A stretch of 41,094 nucleotides of DNA from Priapulus caudatus (GCF_000485595.1 NW_014577246.1:340184-381277); one strand, 5' to 3'. Positions 35,501 through 40,323 are shown, counted from the first letter of the stretch. The notes: generated by a model from the sequence alone, not told the origin. Translations and numbers: made by a program.

Positions 35501-38165
35501 GGTTGCAGGCAACGAGCAGCTGCGGCGGAGTTTTGCCGAGAAAGCGAACACGGTCGGACGCTGGATCGAGAGCCAGATGGACGCGGTGGCGAACATGGGA
35601 CTAGAGTGCAACGCGACGCTCGAGCAGCAGATGACCAAGGTGAAGTCATACGGCACGTCCATACAGGAGTACAAGCCGCAGTTCGACGAGCTGGAGCAGA
35701 TGAACCAAGTAAGCGAAAACACCGAGTATCGTACTAAGCAAGCGAGAATCAAGTATATCAAGTAGGCGTGTGAACACCTATATATAAATCATTATATTTT
35801 AGTATTTAATGAAAGTTGTATACAAAATAATTGTTAATGCAATCCTCGGGTTCAGTGTCAGTAAGCTATATATCAGTGATCTAATAGCTAACATCAAAGT
35901 GGTCGTGGTAATGATGAGAGTATCATTATAATTTAAACTTATAAACTTATAATTTTTAATTTGTATCGATTAGCGCATATATCTTGTGTAAAATATCGAG
36001 TTGTAGTGCCCAAATACCAAGTATATAACCAAGTAGGCGGGAACACAGTTTTTTAGGGAGTTATTAGTAAAAACCCTGGAACAAAACCTCATAGACTAAT
36101 TTTTAGATTGAATGTGCATCAGTATACTAACATACCTCGTGTTGTAAAGGCGTGCATTGATTAGCACATATAATGTGTGGAAAATGTCAAGTGGTGCCCG
36201 AATATTATACCTCTAGGTTTCGTTGAATAGTACTATAGAGGCAGATTTCTATATGGAGGCCGGGCAACATTTTGTGACCCCTGTGAGTAAAGACTTAGAC
36301 AGACTATTTTGTCAGTTTCAAGAAATAAACACCCATGCATACACCTGCACGTGCATGCAGGCATGAACACACGCACGCACGCATGCACGCACACACACTG
36401 TATATAATGTTAAGTGTAATTTATAGTTGTATAATTAATGTAATACTAGAAAGACCTACTGTAATGTCGTATTAGCTATCAAGATTTATTTCTCCATTTC
36501 TTGACTTGTGTAATTTTATTTTTTAGGAAGTACAGGAAGCACTTATCTTTGAAAATACATACACAGAATATACAATGGAGGTATGTCTTAGTTAACCTAA
36601 GCACTAATGCCAAGTTCTACATCCAAGCGCTGTGTCACGCAATAATGTTGGAATACGTATTGGTGCAATAGAATAACATGAGGATACGATCTCTAGTGCA
36701 TTCATGGTATATAAACTCTCAGCCGATGATTTATTGTGAATTTATCTACATTCAGGTCATCTTATACCTATCTGAATCAGACACCTGAATAAATATAATA
36801 CAGTACTAAACACGTAATGCTACCGTCTTGCCTGGGAATAGTACTCTGCTGTTTTGAATCCGAAATTATTAGGATCGAATAGAAACAGACATGCCTCTCA
36901 GACTGTGCTTAACACCAGCAGGGGTATGGGTGACTCGTTTAATACTGTGATAGCACTTGAACACGTGTGGACAGTGTATGCGCTACTGCTTATGATCATG
37001 CTAGCTGTACAACTATTAATGCCAAGGGCACCTCTCGTTCACAGTGCAGTTATTGCATGTATAATCCCAGCACTCGCAGCTGTAGTCTGTTATATATGTC
37101 GTGTACTGCGTATGTCCAGCTGTCTAAAGCCAATGACAGTGTTAATAATTTCAGCACAATTGAGTACTATTTTTAGCATCTGCAGTATAATATAGCATTG
37201 TAATTTGTACTCATTTTACAAGTAGATTTTTAGTTTATTCCGAAACGATTCTTTATTTCCGTAATCTTCAAGTTCCTACAATCTTTTGGGGGCAAAGCTT
37301 GGCAAGAAAAGGGCCAAGCTGGACCAGACCAGCCCACCACCAACGTCTGTGCCCTCCACCTACCAGGACTCCCACCTCCCCACCACAACCCCACTAACAC
37401 ACTACCCCATTCACGTTTATAACCCCACTCCCATCACCACGAGCAGGGCTTTGATATGGCATAGCCGGGGAGGTTTAGAGATGTATACAATTGTTTAATT
37501 TTCATGCAAATATTATCGGTGTCGTGAAATCATTTGGTTTCACACGTAGTTTTCTCATGCAGAACTTCTCTTGCAGACACTACGCGTTGGGTGGGAACAG
37601 CTGATGACATCCGTTCCCAAAAGCATAAGTGAAATTGAAAACCAGGTACGGCAAAATCGTTACCCCCATCTATCAGCAGCATTTACCACAAGCAAAAATC
37701 AAGATAGCCATTGCAGTGACCACGATAGTTAGCAAACATTGCCATGGAGTGAGGTTTTCATTATTATGAACATATTCATGTTTGATGATGAAATAAACAG
37801 TTTGTCCTATTAGATGATGAAATAAACAGTTTGTCCTATTAGATATTAATATTGGCTGCCTCTATTGCTCTGTTGTCTCTATTATCTCGCTCTTTCCTTC
37901 TCTCTTTCTCGCTCTCTCGCTCTCTATCTATCTATTTACATATCTCTCTCGCGCTCTCTCTCTCTCGCGCTCTCTCTCTCTCGCTCTCTCTCTCTCTCGC
38001 TCTCTCGCGCTCTCTCGCGCGCTCTCTCTCTCTCTCTTTCTAGAGCATCAGCTAAGCTGTTCGAACGCTCGCCTGAGGATGTGTGCTAGGCGCTAACGAG
38101 CGTGTAGACTTAGGGGCAGCAGCGGCAGCAGCAGCAGCAGCGGCAGCAACTGCAGTAGCAATAGC

Positions 38166-38217
<52 letters not shown>

Positions 38218-38399
38218 GCACCAGCACCAGCACCAACACTACCACGAGCAACAGTAGAAGCAGCAGCACCACAACCACCACCAGCAGCACCATCACCACC
38301 ACCAGCAGCAGCACCATCGCCACCACCAGGAGAAACAGTAGCATCCCCACCACAACCATAACCAACAGCAGCAGCAGCAGCACCAGCACCTGCACGAGC

Positions 38400-38443
<44 letters not shown>

Positions 38444-40260
38444 TAGCAGTAGCAGTAGCACCACCATTACCACCACCGCCATCACCACCACAACCACCAC
38501 CATCAGCACCACCACAACCACCACCAGCAGCAGCAGCGGTGGCAGTAGCAGCACCAACACCAGCAGCAGCAGCCGCAGCAGCCGCAGCAGCAGCACCACC
38601 ACCACCACCATTACCACCACAACCACCACCACCACCACCACCAGCAACAGCAACAGCAGCAGCAGCTGTAGTCGTCACACCCACGCGTCCCTCATTCATC
38701 TCGTGTCTGCTTGCGCGATAAATCCGCTATAGTCTTTCTCAGACCATCGCCGCGTGACGGCCTCAATTTGCCTCCGCCCCCCCCCCCGCAGCCGCCGTAC
38801 GCCGCCAGGCGCGAGCAGTGAGGTCGCACTAGTCGAGAATGTTAAGAGTTTGCGAGTAAGGGGCTGGATGGGAAACGCGTGGCGAGGCGGAAGCACACTT
38901 GTTTCGAAAAACAGAAACCGACTATACAGCCAGCGATGCGGGAGACAACGGGAGAGGGAAAGAGGGAGAAGGAGATAAGACGAGGGAGAGAGGGGGAGAG
39001 GTAGAAAGAGAGGGGGTAAAAGCGATTGATAGAGAGGAAGAGGGGACGAGATGGGGAAAACTATTAGATAAGAGCAAAATTATTGTGTGTTCCTCACTAG
39101 ACCAATTGTGGTTAGCTGAATATATGTATGAAACTAGGATTTTTTCTAAGCTAATCACTTGAACATGTCCTGCTTGTGTAGATCCTTCTGCGTGACTCCA
39201 AGGGCATTAGTGAGGAACAGATGAAAGAGTATCGCATCTCGTTCAACCACTTTGACAAGAACAAGTCACAGCGGCTTGAACCGAACGAGTTCAAGGCCTG
39301 CCTGCTCAGTCTAGGCTACAATCTACGTGAGGATGCGCAGGTAGGGGCGGCATGCTTCTCTTAACACAGCAGGCCGTTATCGGCGAAATAGTTGAGCTAA
39401 AACCATTTGTAGGACTACGGTAAAACCTGTAACTCGTGTTACGATACGAAAATTGTATTGAAAATAAATAAATAAAATAATAAAAATTAAAAAAATGAAA
39501 TTAAAGCTGCTACAATATTCCAAGCTCGTACATCTGGTGCCGGGCCTAGACGCTACATGTGTTTTCACACTTCCTGCAGGGAGATGCTGACTTCAGAAGG
39601 ATCATGTCGATAGTTGACCCAAGCTGCACCGGCTACGTAATGTACGATGCCTTCTTGGACTACATGACACGAGAGAACCAGGACAAGGACACGGCTGACC
39701 AAATCATTGAGTCGTTCAGAGTGCTAGCAGGAGATCGGGTGAGCAGCATAAAAATGAAACTAGACGGGTTTATATGGTACTAGGTTGCTGTTCTGATGTG
39801 GCTGCTTTATCACACTGTACTGAGAAAGGCATTGATGAAGTCAGGATGATTTTAACCACACAGAACTATAGCAGAATCAGAAATGTGGAAGTGGTGGGCA
39901 GTGTAGGAAGACTCGATGGTGGAGACATCTGTGTTGAGGCCGCCTTGCAAAACTCATCATGTTGACCTAGCAACATGCCATGTGCCTAGTGTGGTCTGCC
40001 AGTCACACAAGGCAGATATGTCGATTCTGCATTAGTATAATCGTCTGTGTTTCTATGTTCCTATTGCTGACCACACGTTTGCGTTGTCTGCACAGCCCTA
40101 TATCACGGAAGAGGAGCTGCGTCTGGAGATCCAGCCTGAGCAAGCTGATTACATTCTCGAGCGCATGCTTCCCTACCAGGGTCCGGAGCCGGATGTACCA
40201 CCAGGAGCCCTCGACTACAAATCCTTCAGTATGGCCCTCTATGGCCAGAGCGACCTGTAG
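3328..40260 (+). CDS. ACTN: alpha-actinin, complete spliced gene (24 exons plus one alternative exon)
   Basis: This gene encodes alpha-actinin, the antiparallel-dimeric spectrin-family protein that crosslinks actin filaments in stress fibres, adhesions and Z-disc-like structures. The joined exons give 894 residues, close to the usual 890-910. The layout is: N-terminal leader 1-35, CH1 about 36-142, CH2 about 148-254, linker and spectrin repeats about 255-734, EF-hand region 735-894. Family hallmarks seen include [12 protein letters not shown] before CH1, [47 protein letters not shown] and a C-terminal GQSDL, a PDZ-ligand-like tail. Each intron is GT-AG and every junction keeps frame. Exon lengths 115, 120, 87, 88, 79, 82, 86, 93 and 231 fit the conserved animal actinin gene structure as I remember it. 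Exon 6 is duplicated (17815-17893 and 18116-18194). The start is the only ATG that opens the conserved leader. Confidence 0.97.
3714..3853. repeat. ACTAGT / CTA palindromic simple repeat
   Basis: Imperfect (CTA)n, (TAG)n and tandem ACTAGT palindromes, with a near-symmetric centre around CTACTAGGGCCTAGTAG. It can form hairpin or cruciform structures. Confidence 0.8.
3860..4726. other. intron 1 stretch without recognised features
   Basis: AT-rich intronic sequence. Short ORFs here (for example 4157-4369) have no recognisable domain, and I see no splice-bounded exon. Confidence 0.5.
4731..4991. mobile_element. 261-bp MITE with TTAA target duplication
   Basis: Terminal inverted repeats AGGTAGTAGCC.TCATTTGCA at the left and its complement at the right (TGCAAATGAGGGCTACTACCT), flanked by TTAA at 4727-4730 and 4992-4995. 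TTAA duplications are typical of piggyBac-type elements and some others. There is no coding capacity. Confidence 0.75.
5399..5439 (+). repeat. stray fragment of the 541-bp repeat
   Basis: About 40 bases (GGTCTAACGATAAGAATTTATTACAG and on to ATCGATGCT) match 994-1031 with two or three differences, so the repeat family is dispersed and not only tandem. Confidence 0.6.
5610..6325. repeat. CT-rich minisatellite with alternating CG blocks
   Basis: About 700 bases of CTCTCT tracts in irregular 55-70 base units, each with CACGCGCGC followed later by TACCTCTATCCCCC. Long serine/leucine-rich plus-strand ORFs here are translations of the repeat. Confidence 0.9.
6335..6394. repeat. 60-bp hairpin, MITE-end-like palindrome
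   Basis: TATATCAGGGGTTAATAATG is followed within 60 bases by its near-perfect complement, with the inner perfect palindrome AATGACAAATTTGTCATT at 6351-6368. The arm start (TATCAGGGGTTAATAAT) resembles that of the elements at 14056 and 23669. Confidence 0.7.
6480..6745. repeat. degenerate ~27-base minisatellite
   Basis: Repeated, degraded units around CCCTTGTCAACCACGACG (TTGTCAA...ACGACG) occur about ten times. The open plus-strand frame over it has no recognisable domain. Confidence 0.7.
6835..7027 (-). CDS. acidic exon candidate, possible 5' coding exon of the LRRC74-like gene
   Basis: On the minus strand an ATG at 7025-7027 opens about 64 acidic residues ([39 protein letters not shown]), followed by TGCAG|GTTTGA, a possible donor at about 6834. 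Acidic N-termini are common in LRRC74-type proteins, and the next known exon on this strand is 4 kb downstream. The phase (2) does not fit that exon directly, so a further exon would be needed. It could also be a chance ORF. Confidence 0.35.
7421..7500. repeat. (CA)n microsatellite
   Basis: About 80 bases of CA dinucleotide repeats, source of a false Cys-Val minus-strand ORF. Confidence 0.95.
7867..7962. repeat. (CTT)n microsatellite
   Basis: CTT/CTC/CGT trinucleotides, pyrimidine-only over most of the tract. Confidence 0.9.
7963..8025. repeat. 26-bp tandem duplication
   Basis: The unit TAAATAGATTATTACTATTG (plus TTACTA) occurs twice exactly at 7963-7988 and 7989-8014, then a partial third copy. 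Confidence 0.9.
8030..9620. other. intron 1 stretch without recognised features
   Basis: AT-rich intronic sequence with a short C run near 8320. No exon, RNA gene or defined transposon was recognised. Confidence 0.5.
9624..9991. mobile_element. MITE-like element with imperfect TIRs (TAGGG..TGGGGCGAT)
   Basis: Starts TAGGGATGGGGCGATTCAAT and ends ATATCGTCACAGCCCTA, whose complement (TAGGGCTGTGACGATAT) matches it imperfectly. Inside the right end is a (CGTATCGTGAT)n-like tract. A similar end (TAGGGCTGGGACATCATTGA) occurs at 15647, so this is a dispersed family. The target duplication is unclear. Confidence 0.55.
9992..10272. repeat. GT/GCGT simple repeats
   Basis: Alternating purine-pyrimidine tracts at 9992-10078 and 10226-10272 (TGTGCGTGCG type). 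Confidence 0.85.
10280..11275. other. intron 1 stretch without recognised features
   Basis: Contains an 89-codon plus-strand ORF at 10657-10926 with hydrophobic segments, but no family I recognise and no clear flanking splice signals. I do not call it a gene. Confidence 0.4.
11277..11408. repeat. GT/GCGT simple repeat
   Basis: (TG)n followed by CGCGCG and (CGTG)n tracts, source of Cys-Val and His-Thr ORF shadows on the two strands. Confidence 0.9.
12097..12792. other. assembly gap (696 N)
   Basis: A run of 696 undetermined bases within intron 1. Any exon or alternative promoter inside it cannot be seen. Confidence 1.
12915..13285. mobile_element. foldback/MITE-like inverted repeat
   Basis: The stretch from TCCCTACCTGAGTCC through TTTGTTTACCCTCATC on the left (about 12924-12970) pairs with the complement of 13227-13275 (GGGTGAGGGCAAACAAACAA to CCTGAGTGGGA). 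The inverted arms are about 50-60 bases, around a centre of about 250. The exact ends are unresolved. Confidence 0.5.
14056..14098. repeat. perfect 20-bp palindrome with 3-base loop
   Basis: ATCAAGAGCTAATAATACCT at 14056-14075 is exactly complemented by 14079-14098. The same 20 bases form the left terminus of the foldback element at 23669, so this looks like an end-to-end deletion product of that family. Confidence 0.85.
14110..15190. other. intron 1 end, no recognised genes
   Basis: AT-rich intronic sequence with a pyrimidine-rich (CCTCCCTT) tract around 14980-15070. The open frames here lack family features. Confidence 0.5.
15200..15314 (+). CDS. ACTN: alpha-actinin exon 2 (residues 36-74, CH1)
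   Basis: Encodes the start of CH1 ([10 protein letters not shown], then [11 protein letters not shown]), including the first actin-binding surface helix of the family. It is 115 nt long, with acceptor ttgcag and donor TCAG|GTGTGA, and ends in phase 1 (split Gly). Confidence 0.96.
15966..16085 (+). CDS. ACTN: alpha-actinin exon 3 (residues 74-114, CH1)
   Basis: Encodes [20 protein letters not shown] and the following [18 protein letters not shown], the central CH1 helices with the second actin-binding surface. 120 nt, acceptor cctag, donor GAAG|GTCAGT. Confidence 0.96.
16744..16830 (+). CDS. ACTN: alpha-actinin exon 4 (residues 114-143, end of CH1)
   Basis: Encodes [20 protein letters not shown] followed by FTIQDISIE, the last CH1 helix and the start of the CH1-CH2 linker. 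87 nt, acceptor tttcag, donor GAAG|GTAAGC. Confidence 0.97.
17306..17393 (+). CDS. ACTN: alpha-actinin exon 5 (residues 143-172, start of CH2)
   Basis: Encodes [20 protein letters not shown] and VNVQNFHM, the first CH2 helix. The [13 protein letters not shown] segment corresponds to the phosphoinositide-binding stretch reported for vertebrate actinins. 88 nt; it ends inside a serine codon (AG|T) that either copy of exon 6 completes. Confidence 0.97.
17567..17700. repeat. GT/GCGT simple repeat just upstream of exon 6a
   Basis: (GT)n then (GCGT)n and related tracts, ending about 115 bases before exon 6a. As RNA this is a UGUGUG/GCGU-rich stretch of the kind bound by CELF-type proteins (inference). 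Confidence 0.85.
17670..17675 (+). promoter_or_regulatory. TGCATG (RBFOX-type) motif upstream of exon 6a
   Basis: An exact TGCATG about 140 bases upstream of exon 6a, with a further GCATG at 17679-17683. It sits at the end of a GT/GCGT-rich tract. RBFOX proteins bind UGCAUG and typically repress an exon when bound upstream. A functional role here is inference, and the hexamer may partly reflect the simple repeat. Confidence 0.4.
17815..17893 (+). CDS. ACTN: alpha-actinin exon 6a (alternative CH2 exon, residues 172-198)
   Basis: Encodes [20 protein letters not shown] and YQELRK, the core CH2 helix. It is 79 nt, with acceptor ctgacag and donor AAG|GTATTG. Phe stands where the family usually has Trp before the K/R-D-G turn. 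It is paired with exon 6b 222 bases downstream, which has the same length and phases. Both copies join exon 5 and exon 7 in frame, but the two together (158 nt) or neither would shift the frame. Confidence 0.93.
18116..18194 (+). CDS. ACTN: alpha-actinin exon 6b (alternative CH2 exon, residues 172-198)
   Basis: Encodes [20 protein letters not shown] and YGSLSR. It is 79 nt, with a strong T-rich acceptor (tttttatag) and donor CGG|GTACGC. It keeps the usual Trp but replaces the usual D-G with N-G and the basic end (LRK) with LSR. It shares 17 of 27 residues with exon 6a, and 12 of those 17 use a different codon. That points to an old duplication held by purifying selection, not an assembly duplicate. 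It should be spliced in place of 6a. Confidence 0.92.
18195..20208. other. intron after exon 6b, no recognised genes
   Basis: Two plus-strand ORFs (18588-18776 and 18890-19162) have no recognisable family. A (TA)n tract lies near 18455. I searched by eye for a third copy of exon 6 and found none. Confidence 0.5.
18207..18212 (+). promoter_or_regulatory. TGCATG (RBFOX-type) motif downstream of exon 6b
   Basis: An exact TGCATG 12 bases after the end of exon 6b, outside any simple repeat. Downstream UGCAUG typically enhances inclusion of the preceding exon, so with the upstream copy this arrangement would favour 6b over 6a in RBFOX-expressing cells. The motif is seen; its function is inferred. 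Confidence 0.45.
20209..20290 (+). CDS. ACTN: alpha-actinin exon 7 (residues 199-226, CH2)
   Basis: Encodes [20 protein letters not shown] and PKMLDAE, conserved CH2 sequence. 82 nt, acceptor aacag, donor GAAG|GTATGT; it starts in phase 0 after either exon 6. Confidence 0.97.
20291..21440. other. intron 7, nothing recognised
   Basis: AT-rich intronic sequence without a clear repeat or exon. Confidence 0.5.
21441..21526 (+). CDS. ACTN: alpha-actinin exon 8 (residues 226-254, end of CH2)
   Basis: Encodes [20 protein letters not shown] followed by YHAFAGAQK, the last CH2 helix. The Arg in PDERAVMTY sits where human ACTN4 has Lys255, a residue at the CH1-CH2 interface. 86 nt, acceptor cacag, donor AAG|GTACGT. 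Confidence 0.97.
21601..21944 (+). repeat. direct duplication in intron 8
   Basis: Copies at 21601-21682 and 21839-21944 share TTGTTTCTGGCAA, GGGCCCGTGGTTTCA, GTTTAACTGTCAGT and GAGGTTAAAG in the same order, separated by about 155 bases. Confidence 0.8.
22059..22151 (+). CDS. ACTN: alpha-actinin exon 9 (residues 255-285, neck)
   Basis: Encodes [20 protein letters not shown] and [11 protein letters not shown], the neck helix joining the actin-binding domain to spectrin repeat 1. 93 nt, acceptor tgtag, donor GAG|GTGAGT. Confidence 0.97.
22262..22460. repeat. CT/CCCTCT pyrimidine tract in intron 9
   Basis: About 200 bases of CTCTC, CCCTCT and CCTCC repeats followed by a T run, producing false Ser/Pro/Leu and Arg/Glu ORFs. 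Confidence 0.9.
22557..22787 (+). CDS. ACTN: alpha-actinin exon 10 (residues 286-362, spectrin repeat 1)
   Basis: Encodes [20 protein letters not shown] and onward to [15 protein letters not shown]. The PWLEDR and NRPAFMP motifs are diagnostic of spectrin repeat 1. At 231 nt it is the longest exon. Acceptor ttttag, donor AGC|GTAAGC. Confidence 0.97.
23326..23402 (+). CDS. ACTN: alpha-actinin exon 11 (residues 363-388, spectrin repeat 1)
   Basis: Encodes [20 protein letters not shown] and LSEIM. 77 nt, acceptor tgtag, donor AG|GTATGA. It splits an Arg codon completed by exon 12. The following intron contains a 776-bp foldback element. Confidence 0.95.
23669..24444. mobile_element. 776-bp foldback element with ~165-bp inverted arms
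   Basis: The left arm 23669-23835 and right arm about 24290-24444 are inverted copies: AGAGTGTACAACG, CGGGAAAATAGTGCTATTTC, GCAGAATTC and CTCTAAAACAAGACCAACCG all recur in complement. It lies in actinin intron 11, between TA-rich flanks. The centre (23836-24289) is GC-richer and unrelated to the arms. Confidence 0.85.
23920..24132 (-). other. coding-like ORF inside the foldback element (70 aa)
   Basis: A minus-strand open frame starting [18 protein letters not shown], with Pro/Lys-rich middle ([12 protein letters not shown]). I recognise no family. It could be cargo captured between the inverted arms or a chance ORF. Confidence 0.25.
24732..24861 (+). CDS. ACTN: alpha-actinin exon 12 (residues 388-431, repeats 1-2)
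   Basis: Encodes [20 protein letters not shown] and onward to NSKLMDLK. 130 nt, acceptor cttgcag, donor AAG|GTGCGG, ending in phase 0. Confidence 0.95.
25250..26189 (+). mobile_element. hAT-like non-autonomous element, 940 bp, with 8-bp target duplication
   Basis: Begins CAGGGTCTCCAACC and ends with the complement GGTTGGAGACCC, flanked by exact 8-base duplications TGCACTGA at 25242-25249 and 26190-26197. CAGGG termini and 8-bp duplications are typical of hAT elements. It sits in actinin intron 12. G/C-run sequence near 25985-26110 looks like a second repeat nested in it. Confidence 0.75.
25701..25859 (+). pseudogene. hAT-transposase-like N-terminal remnant (52 codons)
   Basis: An ATG-initiated frame reads [20 protein letters not shown] and ends in a C..C pair ([15 protein letters not shown]) before TGA. 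The pattern K.R..QKFR.EY....P.L..S....YC.VC resembles the start of zinc-finger hAT-type transposases of invertebrates, truncated before the second half of the finger. It lies inside the hAT-like element. Confidence 0.5.
26323..26414 (+). CDS. ACTN: alpha-actinin exon 13 (residues 432-462, spectrin repeat 2)
   Basis: Encodes [20 protein letters not shown] and [10 protein letters not shown]. 92 nt, acceptor tttacag, donor CTGAA|GTGGGT; the frame requires ending in phase 2 so that exon 14 completes Asn. Confidence 0.94.
26466..26875. repeat. GT/GCGT and CACGCA simple repeats in intron 13
   Basis: (GT)n and (GCGT)n at 26466-26562, and the complementary type (GCACGCAC) at 26797-26875. Confidence 0.9.
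26913..26958 (+). CDS. ACTN: alpha-actinin exon 14 (residues 462-477, spectrin repeat 2)
   Basis: A short 46-nt exon encoding [15 protein letters not shown], aligning with the LDYYDS..VN.RCQ segment of other actinins. Acceptor gctcag, donor AAG|GTAAGA. Confidence 0.93.
27217..27279 (+). CDS. ACTN: alpha-actinin exon 15 (residues 478-498, spectrin repeat 2)
   Basis: Encodes [21 protein letters not shown] (63 nt), matching the KICDQW.NLG..TQ.RR.ALE segment. Acceptor atttag, donor GAG|GTATGT. A 5.9-kb transposon-filled intron follows. Confidence 0.95.
27421..27649 (+). repeat. TCCGTCCG-containing dispersed repeat, left flank of the intron-15 element
   Basis: Contains AGCTCATCTGACATAGTCAG, (TCCG)n, GGCACAAATCT.AACCGCTCGAC and GTCAAAGGTCA. 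Related sequence in the same orientation occurs at about 31450-31565 (GGCACAAATCTAAACGGCTCGAC, GTCAAAGGTCA), on the other side of the long-TIR element. Confidence 0.6.
28163..30553 (-). pseudogene. broken gene for a PIN/asteroid-like protein with Cys-rich C-terminus
   Basis: Minus-strand pieces in collinear order: [20 protein letters not shown] (from 30553), [20 protein letters not shown] (about 30130-30199), [18 protein letters not shown] (about 29175-29250), then [16 protein letters not shown] and [16 protein letters not shown] (28852-29172), and a tail [20 protein letters not shown] with further C..C pairs (28163-28387). The DGD-type acidic clusters ([20 protein letters not shown]) resemble FEN1/asteroid-like PIN folds. 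I recognise this combination as a large uncharacterised family repeated in invertebrate genomes. Stops and frame changes between pieces mark it as degenerate. Function is unknown. Confidence 0.6.
31023..31342. mobile_element. nested ~320-bp MITE in the right arm of the long-TIR element
   Basis: Ends TGGCAAAATAAACTCTAGTT and AACTAGAGTTTATTTGTCA are inverted repeats, flanked by TA on both sides. The left arm of the host element (around 27735-27745) is uninterrupted at the same point, giving an internal empty site. TA duplication suggests Tc1/mariner-type mobilisation. Confidence 0.7.
32398..32870. mobile_element. 473-bp TIR element with 8-bp target duplication
   Basis: Starts TAGGCTTAGATACAAATATC and ends with its exact complement GATATTTGTATCTAAGCCTA, flanked by AGGGGTAA at 32390-32397 and 32871-32878. 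The interior repeats GATATTTAGAA several times near both ends. An 8-bp duplication fits a hAT-type element. It has no convincing coding region. Confidence 0.85.
32967..33135. repeat. dispersed repeat copy 1, abutting exon 16
   Basis: About 170 bases (ACAATGCTCTGTCACGCTGC, CCTGGTTGGGCATCTACACC, GGGTGTCATTCCACTGGATT) recur at 35130-35300 in the same orientation at roughly 85% identity. The copy stops about 15 bases before the exon 16 acceptor. Confidence 0.8.
33150..33290 (+). CDS. ACTN: alpha-actinin exon 16 (residues 499-545, spectrin repeat 3)
   Basis: Encodes [20 protein letters not shown] followed by [20 protein letters not shown] and HNIGEIQ. 141 nt, acceptor tttgcag, donor CAG|GTGATT. 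A dispersed repeat ends just before its acceptor. Confidence 0.97.
33316..33917. mobile_element. ~600-bp foldback element: ~270-bp arms, 62-base loop
   Basis: The left arm 33316-33586 and right arm 33649-33917 are nearly complementary over their whole length (for example GGAGTGTGACTTCAATAAAC against GTTTATTGAAGTCACACTCC). It fills much of actinin intron 16, has no coding region, and would form a long double-stranded hairpin when transcribed. Confidence 0.9.
34449..34607 (+). CDS. ACTN: alpha-actinin exon 17 (residues 546-598, repeats 3-4)
   Basis: Encodes [20 protein letters not shown] and onward to NPYTNISPE, aligning with the AHEQFKATLPDADKE and NPYTTITP segments of the family. 159 nt, acceptor cccacag, donor GAG|GTAGGA. 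Confidence 0.95.
34888..34972 (+). CDS. ACTN: alpha-actinin exon 18 (residues 599-627, spectrin repeat 4)
   Basis: Encodes [20 protein letters not shown] and HEELEKQQ. 85 nt. The frame into exon 19 forces the donor CAGT|GTATCC, which is weak; the competing GTGTAT two bases upstream would break frame. The split codon becomes Cys627. Confidence 0.88.
35130..35300. repeat. dispersed repeat copy 2, intron 18
   Basis: Same-orientation copy of 32967-33135, lying in the intron between exons 18 and 19. The family is not recognised; it could be a SINE-like unit. Confidence 0.8.
35509..35708 (+). CDS. ACTN: alpha-actinin exon 19 (residues 627-693, spectrin repeat 4)
   Basis: Encodes [20 protein letters not shown] and onward to [13 protein letters not shown], aligning with the NERLRKQF.AQAN..GPWIQ segment. 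200 nt, acceptor gttgcag, donor CAA|GTAAGC. It is GC-richer than its surroundings. Confidence 0.95.
36527..36580 (+). CDS. ACTN: alpha-actinin exon 20 (residues 694-711)
   Basis: Encodes [18 protein letters not shown] (54 nt), the conserved QEALIFDN.HT.YTME segment near the end of spectrin repeat 4. Acceptor ttttag, donor GAG|GTATGT. Confidence 0.96.
37577..37645 (+). CDS. ACTN: alpha-actinin exon 21 (residues 712-734)
   Basis: Encodes [23 protein letters not shown] (69 nt), the helix leading into the EF-hand region. Acceptor ttgcag, donor CAG|GTACGG. Confidence 0.96.
37784..37841 (+). repeat. 29-bp tandem duplication
   Basis: GATGATGAAATAAACAGTTT (plus GTCCTATTA) occurs twice exactly in intron 21. 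Confidence 0.95.
37866..38040. repeat. CT / CTCGCG microsatellite
   Basis: CTCTCT tracts with interspersed CGCG in intron 21. Open frames over it are repeat translations. Confidence 0.95.
38112..38666. repeat. ~555-bp CAN (CAG/CAA/CAC) trinucleotide array
   Basis: Almost every triplet is CAG, CAA, CAC or CAT, with runs of about 14 CAA and about 15 CAG. The CAN frame carries stops (for example CAGTAG). Long Ala/Gly/Thr and Leu/Val frames on the two strands are artefacts of the array. It lies in actinin intron 21. Confidence 0.95.
38935..39060. repeat. purine-rich GAGA/GGGAGA tract
   Basis: About 125 bases of GA-rich sequence about 120 bases upstream of exon 22. Not coding by any recognisable feature. 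Confidence 0.8.
39182..39340 (+). CDS. ACTN: alpha-actinin exon 22 (residues 735-787, EF-hand 1)
   Basis: Encodes EF-hand 1. The loop at residues 759-770 reads [12 protein letters not shown], with Asp, Asn and Ser at positions 1, 3 and 5 and Glu at 12. These are the ligands expected of a calcium-binding loop, though the usual Gly6 is Gln. Then comes [10 protein letters not shown]. 159 nt, acceptor gtgtag, donor CAG|GTAGGG. Confidence 0.97.
39580..39738 (+). CDS. ACTN: alpha-actinin exon 23 (residues 788-840, EF-hand 2)
   Basis: Encodes [20 protein letters not shown] and onward to LAGDR. The EF-hand 2 loop ([12 protein letters not shown], residues 800-811) ends in Ala instead of Glu, so it probably does not bind calcium, as is usual for this hand. 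159 nt, acceptor tgcag, donor CGG|GTGAGC. Confidence 0.97.
40096..40260 (+). CDS. ACTN: alpha-actinin exon 24 (residues 841-894 and stop)
   Basis: Encodes the last EF-hand pair, which in vertebrates contacts titin- and palladin-type ligands and the neck of the partner subunit: [20 protein letters not shown] to YGQSDL, then TAG at 40258-40260. The C-terminal SDL resembles the PDZ-binding tail of vertebrate actinins. Confidence 0.97.
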   Translation, partial: PYITEEELRLEIQPEQADYILERMLPYQGPEPDVPPGALDYKSFSMALYGQSDL

Positions 40261-40323
40261 GGTAGTGGTGAGAGATCAGTGTACACAGCAGGTGTGTGTA
40301 CAAGTGTAGTATCCAACTATATA

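Noticed and set aside
38052-38699. Ala/Gly-rich, Leu/Val-rich and Thr-rich ORFs on both strands
   Set aside because: They arise from the CAN trinucleotide array, which is open in several frames at once.
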